Part shown: one piece after another, positions 46,498 to 58,839 of the stretch
Position numbering within the stretch: position 1 is the stretch's first letter
How the letters are laid out: each line of letters opens with the position of its first letter
NCBI GenBank assembly: GCA_963169105.1
Contig: OY720643.1
Location: 78,723,696-78,787,695, forward strand
DNA length: 64,000 bases
Reading direction: 5' to 3'
DNA from: Ceriagrion tenellum
Lineage: Eukaryota; Arthropoda; Insecta; Odonata; Coenagrionidae
Translations under genes and position numbers: made by a program
The notes under the pieces: generated by a model
What the model saw: only the letters and a program-made list of their open reading frames with translations
The model's database searches: none
What the model was told of the DNA's origin: nothing

Positions 46498-46900
46498 ATG
46501 TCATTGGGTCATTCCACGTCAGGTCAGCAGTGAGTTGACCCTTGGTGTCTCCGATTCGAACCAAAATTTTTGTGTAGGGGTCCATCTGGCGTTAAATGAA
46601 GAAGTATAGAAGCGTTTTTGGAAAAAAAGTTTTGGCAGATCTTGAGACGATCAAAGTTTCGACCATTTTGCGCTTAGACCTTTTTTCTTTTTGCTATATC
46701 TCCTAAACAAAATAGCTGGAGAAACGGTTTACAGCTTTTTTTGTTTGCAAAAGAATGTACAGCAACAGTGTGTTATCAGTGTTGTAAATAAGTTACATTT
46801 TATTGAAACTGTTTAAATTTTAAATATTTAAATTTTCACAACAAAAATACAGTCATTTTTAAATTTGAATTTTTTCTCTAGTTTGACACGTTAGTCTTTT
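46498..46900 (+). repeat. Possible DNA-transposon end
   Basis: TGGGTCATTCCACGTCAGGT at about 46505 followed by GAACCAAAATTTTTGTGTAG and TATATCTCCTAAACAAAA is wording I associate with an unclassified arthropod DNA element. No inverted partner was found to 47560, so it is a single end at best. Confidence 0.3.
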
Positions 46901-47555
46901 GTCTTACCTTAGAAACAAGTTTGGTCGTGGGCAGTCCATAAAAAACAAAGATATTTAACTTCAAAGATTGGACTAAGCCCTCGTTCGCCACGAGTGTCGT
47001 CTTTAAAATGATGTGCCACTGTAGTTTGAGATTTTATATTTTGGTCCGTGTCAATTCTAGTGCAATACTTTATACACCACTTTTAAGAGAATTTTATTTT
47101 AGTTTCATCGATATTTTTTATTATATAATATAAACAAAAATGGAAACACGTTACTGCAATAAGTGACACCGCACTACTTAAACTTAGCAGTTTTCTCAAC
47201 TTCATGACCTTTGTAACTCTGCCTAGGAAAAACTGCGAAATATATAGCATTGACTTCTCACCAAAGGTTGTGAGAGTTGATAAAAATACAAAATAGCAAG
47301 CGAAATTTTCTAAAATGCTTATTTTGTTGTTGATGAATGAAAATTTTTAAACATATCCAGTCCTACAATTTGCACAGAATCAAAAACTTTAAGCCAAGGA
47401 AGTACTTTAATTAAAATTTAATTTATTTGTAATTTAATTATTTGTAATATGATCCAAAAATACATGATTTATAAGTAGTATAAATCGTACTAGATAATTC
47501 TGAAAATATGCAGGAGTTAATCATTGCTGCGTTGTCACTTCTTGCGCGCGCCACT
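46901..47555. other. No recognisable gene
   Basis: A+T-rich without recognised features. Confidence 0.4.
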
Positions 47556-47559
47556 TAAA

Positions 47560-48145
47560 ACGGATATTTGGACGAGCGGGGTGTACTGCGACTGAATCAT
47601 TTTCCATCGAGCTTTAGAAAGGCGAAGCTAGCATTCAATAAAAAGAAAACTCTACTAACGTCAAAAAGCATTAGTTTAGAGATAAGGAAAAACTTAATGA
47701 ATACCTACGTTTGGAGTGTTGCGCTATATGGATGCGAATCGTGGACTGTAGGAGAAAATGAAATTAAAATACTGTTATCTTGTGAAGCATGGTGTTACAG
47801 AAGAATGCTGAAAGTAAGCTGGACAGAAATGAAAACAAATAAAGAAATCTTGTAAAAAGCTCAAGAAGAAAGAAGCATAGTAAGAATCATTTAAGAAAGG
47901 AGAGCTAAATATATTGGACATCTACTACGGCACGATAATCAAGTGAAAAGGATAATTGAAGGAAAAATTTAGGAAAAAAAAATGCAGAGGAAGGCCCCGA
48001 CTAGACTTCATGAGCCCAATTACGATTGATATGAATTGCAGAACATACTTTGAACTTAAACGAAAAGCTGAGAAGAGAGATGAATGGAGGTCTGCTGCCA
48101 ACTAACTCAAGGGTTGAAAGGGAAGAAGAAGATTTAGAGGAGCTC
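47560..48145 (+). pseudogene. LINE reverse-transcriptase remnant (family L3)
   Basis: KAKLAFNKKKTLLTSKSISL, NTYVWSVALYGCESWTVG, CEAWCYRRMLKVSWTEMKTN and KEIL, stop, followed by RAKYIGHLLRHDNQVKRIIE and a basic C-terminus to AEKRDEWRSAANS across frames. Blocks match the copy at 62686-63510 residue for residue over long runs, with Lys-rich drift. It ends GGGTTGAAAGGGAAGAAGAA, the family 3' terminus. The RT catalytic box is missing by 5' truncation and there are numerous stops. The 5' end lies near 47560 but no target duplication was found. Confidence 0.8.
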
Positions 48146-48354
48146 AGTTTTTATTGTGGTTGCTTGATGTGCGCAGGTTTTAATTACGAGTTTTTGTACC
48201 TATCTGTTCTACAGAATATCTCTCCTCTCATTACATGATTTTCTTTAACTCACTTTTCCATTGATCCATGGGTCCATGATCCACTTCATTTGACCCTACA
48301 TACTTACCACTTCATCCGCTCAAATTTATGAATCGAGGAATAATAGTGGTAAAG
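48146..48354. other. Short unassigned flank
   Basis: GAGTTTTTGTACCTATCTGT at 48187 recalls the interior of the CTACATCTACAT repeat at 22636, so a small piece of that family may be here. Confidence 0.35.
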
Positions 48355-48362
48355 CATCCTAC

Positions 48363-50520
48363 GGTAAATGTCCGCTTCCGTCACACACCTATTAAAATTT
48401 TTTTTTGACCCTTTTCACCTAGCGTATCGCCGCCAAATTTATGTGACAAATACTAAAAAGTTGCTGGTATCTAGTTATAATTTTATTTTTGGGGAGTAAC
48501 TAATCTACGATAAATAGGAAATTTTCAAACATTAAGTTGACGTTTTTCCCGGCTGCCATTGCACTGTTTCCACTTTTGACCGCAGCGTAGCGCGACAGTC
48601 GCTGAGTTGTCTTTCCACACAAATTTCTTCCGTTCCATATTATTCCTAACCGCGCTATGTGTCGTCGCTTGAAAGGTGGAAACACGATATTGAACTTTTG
48701 TTTCACTCCTGCTGTAGCCTATCTTCATAATTCATTCCATTGCCATTATTATGCCTCTATATACACTTCTCTACCTTATTCGTGTGTTTTAAATGCTAGA
48801 GCCATGAAAAGACGGATATATTCTATAAAAAAATCTCCCTAGTGACTGTTGGTGATTTGAAAGGTAGAAATAGGTGGTGTAGGCATGTAGAAACGTACAT
48901 ATTGTGGAAAAAAGTCTCGCAGGAGATTTTTGTCTGGGAAATATAAGTTTATACATGCTTCCACGTAATACATTTCCCCTTATAAGCACCAAACGTCTCG
49001 AGGGAGATTTTTTCTAGAAAATATACGTTTCTACATGGCTCCAGGTCCTACATTTCCCCTTCTAATTACCAACCGTCTCAGGGAGATTTTTTTCTAGAAA
49101 TTATGCGTCTTTACATGATTCCAGGTCCTACATTTCCCCTTATAAGCACCAAACGTCTCGAGGGAGATTTTTTCTAGAAAATATACGTCTCTACATGGCT
49201 CCAGATCCTACATTTCCCCTTCTAATCACCAACCGTCTCAAGGGAGATTTTTTTCTAGAAAATATACGTCTCTACATGCCTACACCTCCAATTTCCACCC
49301 TTCTAATCACCAACCGTCTCGAAGGAGATTTTTTCTAGAAAATATACATCTCTACATGGATCCATGTCCTATATTTCCCCTTCTAATCCCTAACCTTCTC
49401 CAGGGAGATTTTTTTCTATAAAATATACGTCTCTACATGAAATAAATCACCCTTGAGACGGTTGGTGATTATAAGGGGACACGTAGAACCTGAAACGTAG
49501 AGACGTATATTTTCCAGAAAAAATTTCCCTCCAGATAGTTGGTGATTAGAAGGGTGGAAATAGGAGGTGTAGGCATGCAGAGACGTATATATTCTAGAAA
49601 AAAATCTCCCTCGAGTCGGTTGGTGATTAGAAAGGTAAAAATACGTAGTGTAGGCATGTAAAGACGTATATTTTCTAGAAAAAAATCTCCCTCGAGATGG
49701 TTAGTGATTAGAAGGATTAATGTAGGACCAGGAGCTATGTAAAGACGTATATTTTTTCTAAAAAATCTCACTGGAGACGGTCAGGGAATGGGAGAAAGCG
49801 GCTTAGAAGACGTGGGGAAATGACAAAAAGAGATAGAAAACGCGAAAGAGCGATATGAAAAATTGCAGAAAAAGGCGTAAAGCGGGTGAAGGAGATGTTG
49901 GAAATGGAGAAAAGCGACTTCAAAAGTGACAAAAATGGCATTAACAACTTCGAAATTACTGTTTCACTCCACAGGGTCCGTAACCTTGTCAGTTGGGTAG
50001 GTAATGACATATTTTAATGATGTTATCGTTGCTGGTACTCGTAAAAACACGAGTTTCTTAATCCAGAAAAACTCCAAAAAGCGCTATTCGTCACTTTCAA
50101 CCCTCCATACATCATGAAAACCGTTTCTAAATTGTCATTAATGCCTTTTTCAGTACCAAATATCCCCACCAAGGGCCTGTGCACTGTCTCACCCCACACC
50201 CCTGTTTCACTCCATAGGGCCTGGAACCTTGTTAGCTGGGGTAATTTCACATATCTTGAAGAGGTGAAGTTAGAAATATCCCTCTATCGGAGCTTTGGCG
50301 AAACTCAGAAAATGGCGTCGAAAAAGTCGGAAAAATGACGAAAATTGGTCATTTTCTAACGTGAATATTTCAAAAACCTGTGGCTTAACAAACTTCATTT
50401 AACTTTAATTTCGTACTGTGATTATCAAATAACTTAACTATGTCACAGTCATTACTCTTAATAATACCAATTTCCGGGAATAAGTGTTTGAAAGGTGTGT
50501 GACGGAAGCGGACATTTACC
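48363..50520. mobile_element. 2.16-kb element with perfect 28-bp terminal inverted repeats
   Basis: 48363-48390 (GGTAAATGTCCGCTTCCGTC and 8 more bases) is the exact reverse complement of 50493-50520. Immediate 8-base flanks are CATCCTAC and CATCAGAC, six of eight identical, compatible with an aged 8-bp duplication. The interior has no transposase-like frame. It contains TGTTTCACTCC three times (48699, 49960, 50203), a direct repeat of about 55 bp (from 49960 and from 50203, with GTTAGCTGGGGTAAT-type wording) and a large minisatellite. Superfamily unknown: 8-bp duplications fit P or hAT, but the termini match neither as I know them. Confidence 0.75.
48809..49797. repeat. Minisatellite of about 80-bp units in alternating orientation
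   Basis: About twelve units with core GGGAGATTTTTTCTAGAAAA, TATACGTCTCTACATG and CTAATCACCAACCGTCTC. Units at 48809-48916 are in minus orientation, 48917-49440 plus (about six and a half units), and 49441-49797 minus (about four). Two middle variants alternate: CTCCAGGTCCTACATTTCCC and CTACACCTCCAATTTCCACC. Entirely inside the TIR element. Confidence 0.88.
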
Positions 50521-50528
50521 CATCAGAC

Positions 50529-52640
50529 TCTCGTCCTGTGTGTCTATCAGAGTATTTGCATCGAGTCCACAACCTGGAGAATTTTTGTTAGTAAACAGCC
50601 CTAGTTTTTTTATTCCTAGTTAATAAAATGTTCGTAAAATAATTTGTTGTTTTTTCTTGTAATACTACTTTTAGTTTTTTCATTCTGAAATACAACAGTT
50701 CTAAATTACACCAGACGACGAAGTATGGATATTTTGACTAGTATTATGATGCTGTAATTGTATGCATCCCTATCATATTTGGGAACAATTTCTTGTTTGT
50801 GTTGCAATAGAGAAAGTTTAACGATCTCGCATTATGTAACATACAAATGTTGCCTTTCAGGAGTATTGATAATAGCGTTCTCCACGCAAGGAAACGCAGT
50901 TTAGCAAATCGTCATAATGCGACCATCCGGCAAGCAGGAAGAATATTGACCCTCTTTAAAGATTTCGTTTCAAACATCAAAATTAAAAAAATCGAGGCAG
51001 TGATCTATGTCTTCATTCATTTACACACTCGGCTAGTATGGATATGAATATGGGTATTTGAGAGATTTTTTTCTGCATGAGCTGACAATGCGTAAGCGTA
51101 AATGTTTATTTCATTCATCGCTTTCGTCATCTGTTCGAATGAATTAGGATAGATTACCTTGGAAAATGTACTTATTTTTACTATTATCTGCTTCGTATTT
51201 CCTTAAAAAGAGGCTTTTTTAACCTTGGGTGTGCCTTTGTTTGCTGGAAAGTACACTGATTTGATACCACTCAAGCAAATTAGATAAGGAGCCCATGGCT
51301 TTCCCCGACGAGCATTTTCTTCGTTTCTTTTAAACATTTGATTAAAACTACCGGCGCGTTTCGTCCGCGAATGTTCACCTTTATGCTCCCATTACATCGT
51401 TATTGTTTTGGGCTTGAGACGAGCATCGGGAGTCGAAATCCCCAAAACATCGATGTTTTTGTCAATCTGAGGATGGAGACCATATCGCCGATTTGATCAC
51501 TGGCTTCCTTCAAACGGAACAAAGAAGATTTAGTGTTTACCCCGCCCTTGAATCGCTAAGCATATTCATATTATCACGTACGTTGAGGTTGGAAAAATGG
51601 TAGTCAACTGTCGAAAGATAGTACATATCATTCTATGAGAGATAAAAATTATTTTTGAGGTAACTTTTTATTTCGGTCAAGATTTTTGAGAGTTGATAAT
51701 AATTTATGAGCTGACTGCTTACATTTGAAAAGCTTTTAAACAGAATTATTATTAAAATATTTTCTAGAATTCGATATTTTTTATCGCATTCGGTTCACAT
51801 GTGTGCATTTTGGTTCACATATGTGGATTGTGTGCATTTTTTTAACCCATTTATTTTTCGGATTTATTAATTTTATTCGGAGATAATTTGCTCTTTGCTC
51901 GTTTCGTACTCATGTAACAATGGGATGTTTACCACCGGAATAATTTCAAAAATACTTAAAGCCCCAAGTGGTTCTGAAGATGCTTAAAAGATATGGAAAC
52001 TTTGATGTAAGAGAAATGAATTATAGAAATATTACTATACCTTTTTTCTACAGTGAGAACATAATTATATTAGAAAAGGTCATACTGAAGAATCATCTGA
52101 AGAAAATATCATTTGCTTACTACTTGTAAAAAATGTTTGCATCTTCTCTTAGAGTCCTGAAAAGTAAATTTTAGAAATATCAGCAAACTGAGTAAAAATA
52201 TAGATTATTATAATAAAACTTGGAGCTGAGGAGATAAATATTTCTTTTTCATCTTCATTTTTGAGGATGGACCACTGTGGGTTGCGAGAAACATCTGCTT
52301 TGCATATGAGTCTTTCTCTCCTCCTCCCGAAATATCAAAATTCTTTGTTTTTGGTTTCTCATCTTTCCCTCGACCAGTTCGTATTTGCCTAATCAATTAG
52401 ATTTTACTTAAATCCCTTATATATTTATCAATCCTTACTTCGAAAATCTCTTAATGATACATATTTTGGATGTGTGCCAACATCATCCACGTGCTATTTT
52501 TGTTCCCTCAACCTAAATATAAATAAATAATAAATAAATGATATGGAAATATGGAAATATATAATAAATATAAATAAAATAATAAAGCTGTCACCTTCAA
52601 TTTGGTGATGAAGTTGAGTATTTTCTTTTTCAAGCCAAAC
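50529..52640. other. No recognisable gene
   Basis: A+T-rich. The frames present are short and unrecognised. GGCTTTCCCCGACGAGC at 51299 loosely recalls the Penelope-like GTAGGCTTTCCCG phrase. Confidence 0.4.
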
Positions 52641-53028
52641 CTGAGAAAGCTGAATATCTGCAATGTGCAATTCGGCGATGTAGTGAAATATCATCTTTCC
52701 TAGAATAAAAATACATTTTTTATGTAAGATCTTGTCCTTTTTCGGCGAATAATATGAATAATTCATATGTATGAATGTGAATGTATTCATATTCATACAT
52801 TTTTTATGTTAAAAATGTTGAGACAGATTTCATGTAATGAGTCCCTAAAAAATGAAACGATACGTTTGCTCCCGACCTGAGAAAGCTGAATATCTGCAAT
52901 GTACAATTCGATGCAATACAATAAAATATCATCTTTCCTAGAATAAAAATACATTTTTTATGTTAAAAAAGTTAAGACAAATTTCATGTAATGAATCCCT
53001 AAAAAATGAAACGATACGTTTCCTCCCT
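52641..53028 (+). repeat. Local tandem duplication with a small insertion
   Basis: CTGAGAAAGCTGAATATCTG...CTTTCCTAGAATAAAAATAC occurs at 52641 and 52876. The following block, TTTCATGTAATGA.TCCCTA AAAAATGAAACGATACG, occurs at 52828 and 52978. In the first copy the two blocks are separated by about 65 extra bases rich in TATTCATATTCATAC and its inverse, flanked by ACATTTTTTATGT on both sides. Confidence 0.75.
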
Positions 53029-53059
53029 TTGCCTTTCGATGTCAACATTTGATTTTTTT

Positions 53060-53330
53060 TCTTCCGATTCTCAACCCCTACTTGGATTGGAATGTTTGGT
53101 CGCTGCCAAAGGAGAGATTCTCCCATTACACTCTCTCTCCACCCTCCAGTGACATTTTCATCGCACCCTCGTTCCATTCTTCTCCTTTCACGCTCCATTG
53201 ACCTCCGAGGAAAGGAAGTAAGGGACAAGGGTGCGCTTCGGGATAAACGGCGGATTTATCTTTATAGCCTCCAGTGCCCTCTCTCGTGAAAGCTTGCTCA
53301 ACATTGCTTCCGACACTAATTTCTATCAGC
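53060..53330. other. GC-rich patch
   Basis: C/T-rich with overlapping frames on both strands (about 65-96 codons). No recognised domain. Confidence 0.35.
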
Positions 53331-53544
53331 TCCGATAAAACTGATGGGACGGGTGTTAAATGTTCCATTCCGGTAATCATATGACTTCCTTCGTGGTGAT
53401 GATCAAAGAAGATTGATTGTTGTGATATATATCGCCGCTTGTGGACTTAACTTAAGGCCAAACTTAGATGCTCCACAGAGATTTTCTTTTGGTAATTTCT
53501 GTGCACAAGTTTAATTAAGTTTAATTAAGTTAAGTCCAATTTAA

Positions 53545-54390
53545 AATTTAAATTAACGAAGCTCTAAAGGATTGGAAGAACAAATGTGCAGAAAAGGGAA
53601 TAAAAATAGACGGAGACTCACTATATACATTACTTTTTGCTGACGATCAAATAGTAATTGCAGGAGATAAGTACGATGCGGAATGTATGATGAGGAAATT
53701 GATAGAAACATACAATAAGGCGGGCCTGAAGGTAAATTTCAACAAAACAAAATATATGGTAATTAATGAGAAGGCAAAGAATCTGGAAATAGAAGGAAAT
53801 GCCATCGAAGTCTGTAGTGAGTATACATAGGTGTAAAACGATTGGAAAAGAAGGAACCAGTAATAAAGAGATAACAAATAGAATACACCAGTCAAAAGTC
53901 GCAATAAATAAAATGAATAGCATATTATGGTCAAAAGAAAGGTAGGAAAACCAAATTGCAAATATTTAAAACAATTATTCAGAGTATACTCCTTTACGGA
54001 GCAGAGACATGGGAAATGACCAAAAGGGATAGGCAGAGACTGGAGGTCGTAGAAATGGATTTTCTAAGAAGAAGCAGCAGAAAATCAAAACTACAAAAAA
54101 TAAGAAATGTAAATATAAGAAAAATTATGCAAGTAGAAGAAAACATCATACAGGAAATAGAGAAAATACGACTAAAATGGTATGGACACGTAAAAAGAAT
54201 GGAGAAGAAACTTTGGCCAAAAAAGATATTAAATTGGCAACCACCCGGGAGGAGGAAGAGAGGACGACCACCAGAAGACTGGACAAATCAAGTCACCCAA
54301 GATATGATAAGGAGACAATTAGAGAATGAAGACTGGAGAGACCAGGAGGCTTGGAGAAGAGGATGCGAGAGACGGCCGACGGCTGTGTAG
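53545..54390 (+). pseudogene. LINE reverse-transcriptase remnant (family L6)
   Basis: First frame: NEALKDWKNKCAEKGIKIDG, DSLYTLLFADDQIVIAGDKY (catalytic FADD at 53636-53647), YNKAGLKVNFNKTKYMVINE, then a stop at 53828. After a frameshift a clean 144-codon frame (53956-54390) gives IIQSILLYGAETWEMTKRDR, RLEVVEMDFLRRS, EIEKIRLKWYGHVKRMEKKL, GRRKRGRPPEDWTNQVTQDM and ends CERRPTAV. This covers the RT catalytic half, thumb and basic C-terminus of an arthropod LINE. A (TA)n tract begins eight bases after the stop codon. One frameshift and a few stops: dead but fairly well kept. Confidence 0.85.
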
Positions 54391-54397
54391 AACTCGC

Positions 54398-54715
<318 letters not shown>

Positions 54716-54960
54716 TTTCTGTCCACCATTTCTAGTTACCATAAAGAAATAATGAGATTTAAATGTTAAAAAAGTGTGCATTTCTACTATAATGTATATT
54801 TTCAAAGACGGTGCACGTGGCTTCCAATAACGTTTTTACACATCATATTTGAAAGACATTTAATGCTGACCAAAACTTAAGACCAGTACTCATTTATAAC
54901 GACTAAACAGATGCATTAACCTTTCGGTATCGAAAAATTTGAGGATGCAACTGGCGATGC

Positions 54961-55023
54961 AGTTACCCTTTTTTTTTAGGAAATATAAAAGTTTTATATT
55001 TCCTAAAAAAAGACAGGGTAACT
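54961..55023. repeat. Short perfect-stem hairpin
   Basis: 54971-54990 and 54992-55011 are exact inverted repeats around one G. Outside them AGTTACCC (54961-54968) pairs with GGGTAACT (55016-55023). A 63-bp foldback overall. Confidence 0.8.
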
Positions 55024-57281
55024 ATGAGGCGCATTTAAAAAATATTTCTATTATCAACTTTAGCCTCATTACTTTGGGAGAGTGAATTATCAAAGAACTA
55101 CAAATTTTTTATAGCTAAATTAAAGTTTGCAACAATTTTTCATTTTTTCAGTTACTTTTATTAGGTTCTATCGACTTTAATGTACTTGCGTCATCCTACT
55201 GCTTCTAAATTTTTGTTATTTTTAGGGATGACGCCTATGTATGTAGAGCGCAAGTACTATCACAAATTTCCGTGGAAAGTACATACTAATTTTTATTCTT
55301 ATTCAGAATGAATTTTCATATAGTTGAAACTGATTCTAACAACTTCACTGATGTCATTTATTATATAAAGTCTTTTAGTAGATAAAATGTCCTTAGGAAA
55401 ATGTTCAATTAGTGAGGGATAAATCAACACCAAGTAATAAATATTTGCAATAGTCATTATGGGAAAAATGTCATTGCTGTGTTCCGAAGCAGTGCTTTTT
55501 TAGCTAAAGAGAAAGAACCTTATGCTGCTTGATTCGTGTTTTCCATAGATTTCATTAAGTTTTTAAAATAGTACAGTTATCTTTTATAAGCCTCTAAAAC
55601 CATGAATGTCGATACTAAAATTATGAATAAACCCTTAATTATCAATGTATAAAGCTGCGATCGTTACAAACGGCGTGCAATTTGATATATTCCCTTCTGA
55701 GGTCTAGTGATCTCCTTAACACTTTATGTGTTGGGCTGTAAATTGAAGGTCCTCTTAGAAAAACTGAGAATTTACACACTTACCTGCTTAGTGAAAGAAT
55801 ACTCTCACAATTCTAGGTCAATGAACCTTTATTTATTATTAAAATCTATTTTGGCACTTTGTGTTCATATGTATGTTTACCAGAAAGGCAGCAGCAATAC
55901 CATAACCTCCAGCTGCCGTTTACTAATGATATTCCATGGACGTCCTATTACGTCCATCGTCCTTCTTAGGAACATATAAAGACACAGTCCGAAACAGGTT
56001 CCCTTACTGTCCGATTAGTTCACGTTTCGGCCGTCGAGCGCTACCCATTCATTCGCCCGGCAGAAAGCTGCTTCGGTTTCCCATCTCTCCTAATTTCGCG
56101 ACGCCAAGAAATACAATTCCTAATAAGTAAAGCAAAGTACGTCCACAGAACTCAAAGAGTCAAGGCTATAGGAATATCCCCCCCTCTAAGTATATCTTTA
56201 TTCATATTTTTATAGAAATTCCATCAGTAGATTACAGACGTCATCTGTATCATTTGGACGGGTTTTGCCTGCTTTTCTGCAGCCTCTTAAAAGGAATCGT
56301 AGAGTATTTGTATGCCTCCTTTTCCCTTGATTCACTCAATTTCGAAATTTATTTTATGAAGTGCCTCCTAAGTGTGTTAATAATAAATCGTGATTTAATT
56401 TGATCAAAGACTCAATTACTTTGACCCGTATTTTTTATGGCGATTCTTAACCAATCAGGGCCATTGAAAAAAAATAGGCGATTCGGTCCGGGTAAATTTT
56501 ATTCTCCCTCCTCAGGGCATTCGCACCATGAGAACGGTTCGGCTTGTGCGGCCCCTCGTTCGCTTTGAAGTCGCCAAAGATTAAATCGAACAAGATTACA
56601 ATTGCAAATGGATGCAAAACTCTGCCCCGGACCGAAGGGGAGAGCCCTTGGGTCACTCCTAGTCGTTGCTTTAGTTCCTCATAGGCATTGGATCCGCTGC
56701 GGCTCGTCGGCGGTGAAATCCGCCTCCAAAGATGCTGGCACGCTTCCCGCCGAACATTCTAATGGAAATTGCGTCCCGCAGGGGGCTTGTGCGCCCTCCG
56801 CTTCTCGCTTGTTAGCCCCTTCGCTTGGCCCTGGAGACAGGTAGGAGGCGTAGACGTCTGGTGAATGGGGAAAATCACGTTTATGATCTGAGAGCGATCT
56901 TCATAGCTTCGGAGACCATAAAATATAATAATTTTGCCGATTGTGTTTTAAACATCAGACGCCTATCTGTTCTCGGATTCCAATTTTTCTTAAGGTGAAT
57001 GTTCAAGGAAATCACTCTAGCTAAGTAAATTAATTTCTTTAATGTCATAAACCACATTAAAAGTCCACGAACTGTACACTTTTCCAACAGAAGCAAATGT
57101 AATTCTTTCCTGTAAATGGCCAAGGTGGTTGTATCCTGAGTGCGAATCTTAAAAGAAAGTAGTAAAACACCTCAGTAGAGTGTTTGATTTTAATTATCTT
57201 TATTTAGTGAGGATTTAGTCCAAATTTGACGCTATAAAACAAAAGGACTCTTTGGAGCAATATAATTCAAATATAACTGTA
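55024..57281. other. No recognisable gene; GC-rich patch at 56440-56860
   Basis: Mostly A+T-rich. The patch at 56440-56860 is the most GC-rich of the right half and contains an 80-codon plus frame (56602-56844) and a minus frame, neither recognised. Could be regulatory or an old exon. Confidence 0.35.
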
Positions 57282-57370
57282 CGGTGAAACCTGTATTAAG
57301 CGACCGCCGACGGTTTTGCTGAAAAATGGTCTTAAAGAGTGGCGCTTGTTTGATAGGGCCTCGGTTTCTA
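57282..57370 (+). mobile_element. Solo end of a CAGTGAAACCT-type element
   Basis: CGGTGAAACCTGTATTAAGC, GACCGCCGACGG and TGCTGAAAAATGGTCTTAAA match the 57520 mini-element base for base in order, but the right terminus is lost after AAAGAG. Confidence 0.6.
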
Positions 57371-57519
57371 GAAGTATAATGCCAATGAATGCTGATTTGA
57401 AAAAAATGAAAAATTATTAATGCGACGGTTATCTTAAAACCAACCCAGATGGCATTTATTTCCTCATAATTTGATTGCCTCTGGGAAATTTCAGTGCATA
57501 TGAATTTAATGAGCGTATA

Positions 57520-57588
57520 CAGTGAAATCTGAATTGAGCGACCGCCAGCAGTTCGGCTGAAAAATGGTCATTAAGAGGGGTTTCACTA
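57520..57588. mobile_element. 69-bp mini-MITE with TA target duplication
   Basis: Starts CAGTGAAATCTGAATTGAGC, ends AATGGTCATTAAGAGGGG TTTCACTA. The two ends are imperfect inverse copies about 23 bp long. TA lies at 57518-57519 and 57589-57590. The termini are of the Tigger/pogo style. It appears to be two inverted repeats with almost no interior. Confidence 0.7.
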
Positions 57589-57590
57589 TA

Positions 57591-58500
57591 TTAAAGTGTA
57601 CTACATGCTGTATTAATGTCAAAATATAAGATATTATACCCTGAAGATCTTATTGGTTCTTCAATTTTTCATTATTTTACCCAGAAATCTTTCCAAACTC
57701 AAATTTGGTACGTTAACAAAAAATCAGGAAAAATGTACTGAGCTCAATGAAGTTTTCGTGCCTTTAACTGTGGATGTGTGGTATCTCATCAAAGTCTTTA
57801 CAGCAGTTTTTGTGCTATAAAGTCTTTAAAGCTTTTAATTTTGCATTCACGAAGTTATTTACTCCCTAGAGATAAAAATATTCGTCTTAAATTTATTTTC
57901 TTTGAGGTGCAGTTCGATTAAAACCTTGTGCTTACGAATCTCTCAACACGAATTATTTCTCTTTCAACGACTCCCTTGCAACTAATGACCAAAACTATCA
58001 ATAAAAAGGTTAATTCGAGCATGTATGAAACAGAATGTATATCTGTTCCATTGTGATGTTGTGTGCTTTAACAAGGCATCATTTTACAGCGCTTTGTGAT
58101 AAAAACAATGTTTATTTGGTGAAAGCTCTGCCATCGGCATTTCCTTGAAATGTTTTTCTCACCAGTGATTCTTTGTTTAACTCAAATCGAAAATGAGGCA
58201 ATCGTAATTATTCCTGCTTTAAGTATGAAATTCAGGATTATAGAATGAAGTATCGATTCAAGTGGATTCAAACGTGTGACTTGTGATTAGTTGGCACCAT
58301 TTTCTCGGCGTGAGGAATATCTTGAAGAGATCATTTTCGAATTCCTCCAGTGGATGAAGTCATTCGGTACCATGGGACATAATTAAACCCATCAGCGGTT
58401 GTTTGAATTGTGGAGAGGACGCTTTGGTATTTGACTGCCGGACCAATATTCGGGTCGATGAACCTTTGTACATTATTCCTATCATTGTATTCAAAACCAC
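57591..58500. other. No recognisable gene
   Basis: A+T-rich, no recognised features. Confidence 0.4.
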
Positions 58501-58735
58501 GTGATCTCCGTGGCGTGGCATTTAATACTTATCTCCAAAGTGCTTGTAGGACCCAAAGAACTGCCAAGTTTTCTTTATGAAAGAATATTTCGGTCATTGA
58601 TTATTCTTCGGGCGAAAAAATTTATACTTTTATTGAATCAATTACTCCTCACGAGTGCAATTATTAGCAGGGCCGATTGCTTCTTCAACTTGAGTTTATG
58701 GCATGGCCATGCCAATATTGTTTTCAAGTTTAAGG
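58501..58735 (+). repeat. Dispersed duplicate W, copy 1
   Basis: GGACCCAAAGAACTGCCA(A/G)GTTTTCTTTA, GAGTGCAAT(T/C)ATTAGCAG and TTTATGGCATGG(C/T)CATGCC recur at 59698-59890 in the same orientation, at roughly 80% identity. The plus frame is open through both copies and the peptides align (GPKELPSFLYE; SAIISRADCFFNLSLWHGHA). Confidence 0.65.
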
Positions 58736-58839
58736 CTGTATCAAACTTAATGGTTCTTTTTGGCTTTTCCAATGTTTATGCTAACTTTTGGAGTGAGCCT
58801 GGACTTATCTTTCAATGTTGGCTGTTCCAGTAGTTTTTC

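Noticed and set aside
46505..46530. GGGTCATTCCACGTCA as one end of a complete DNA transposon
   Set aside because: No inverted partner was found downstream to 47560, so only a fragment is listed at low confidence.
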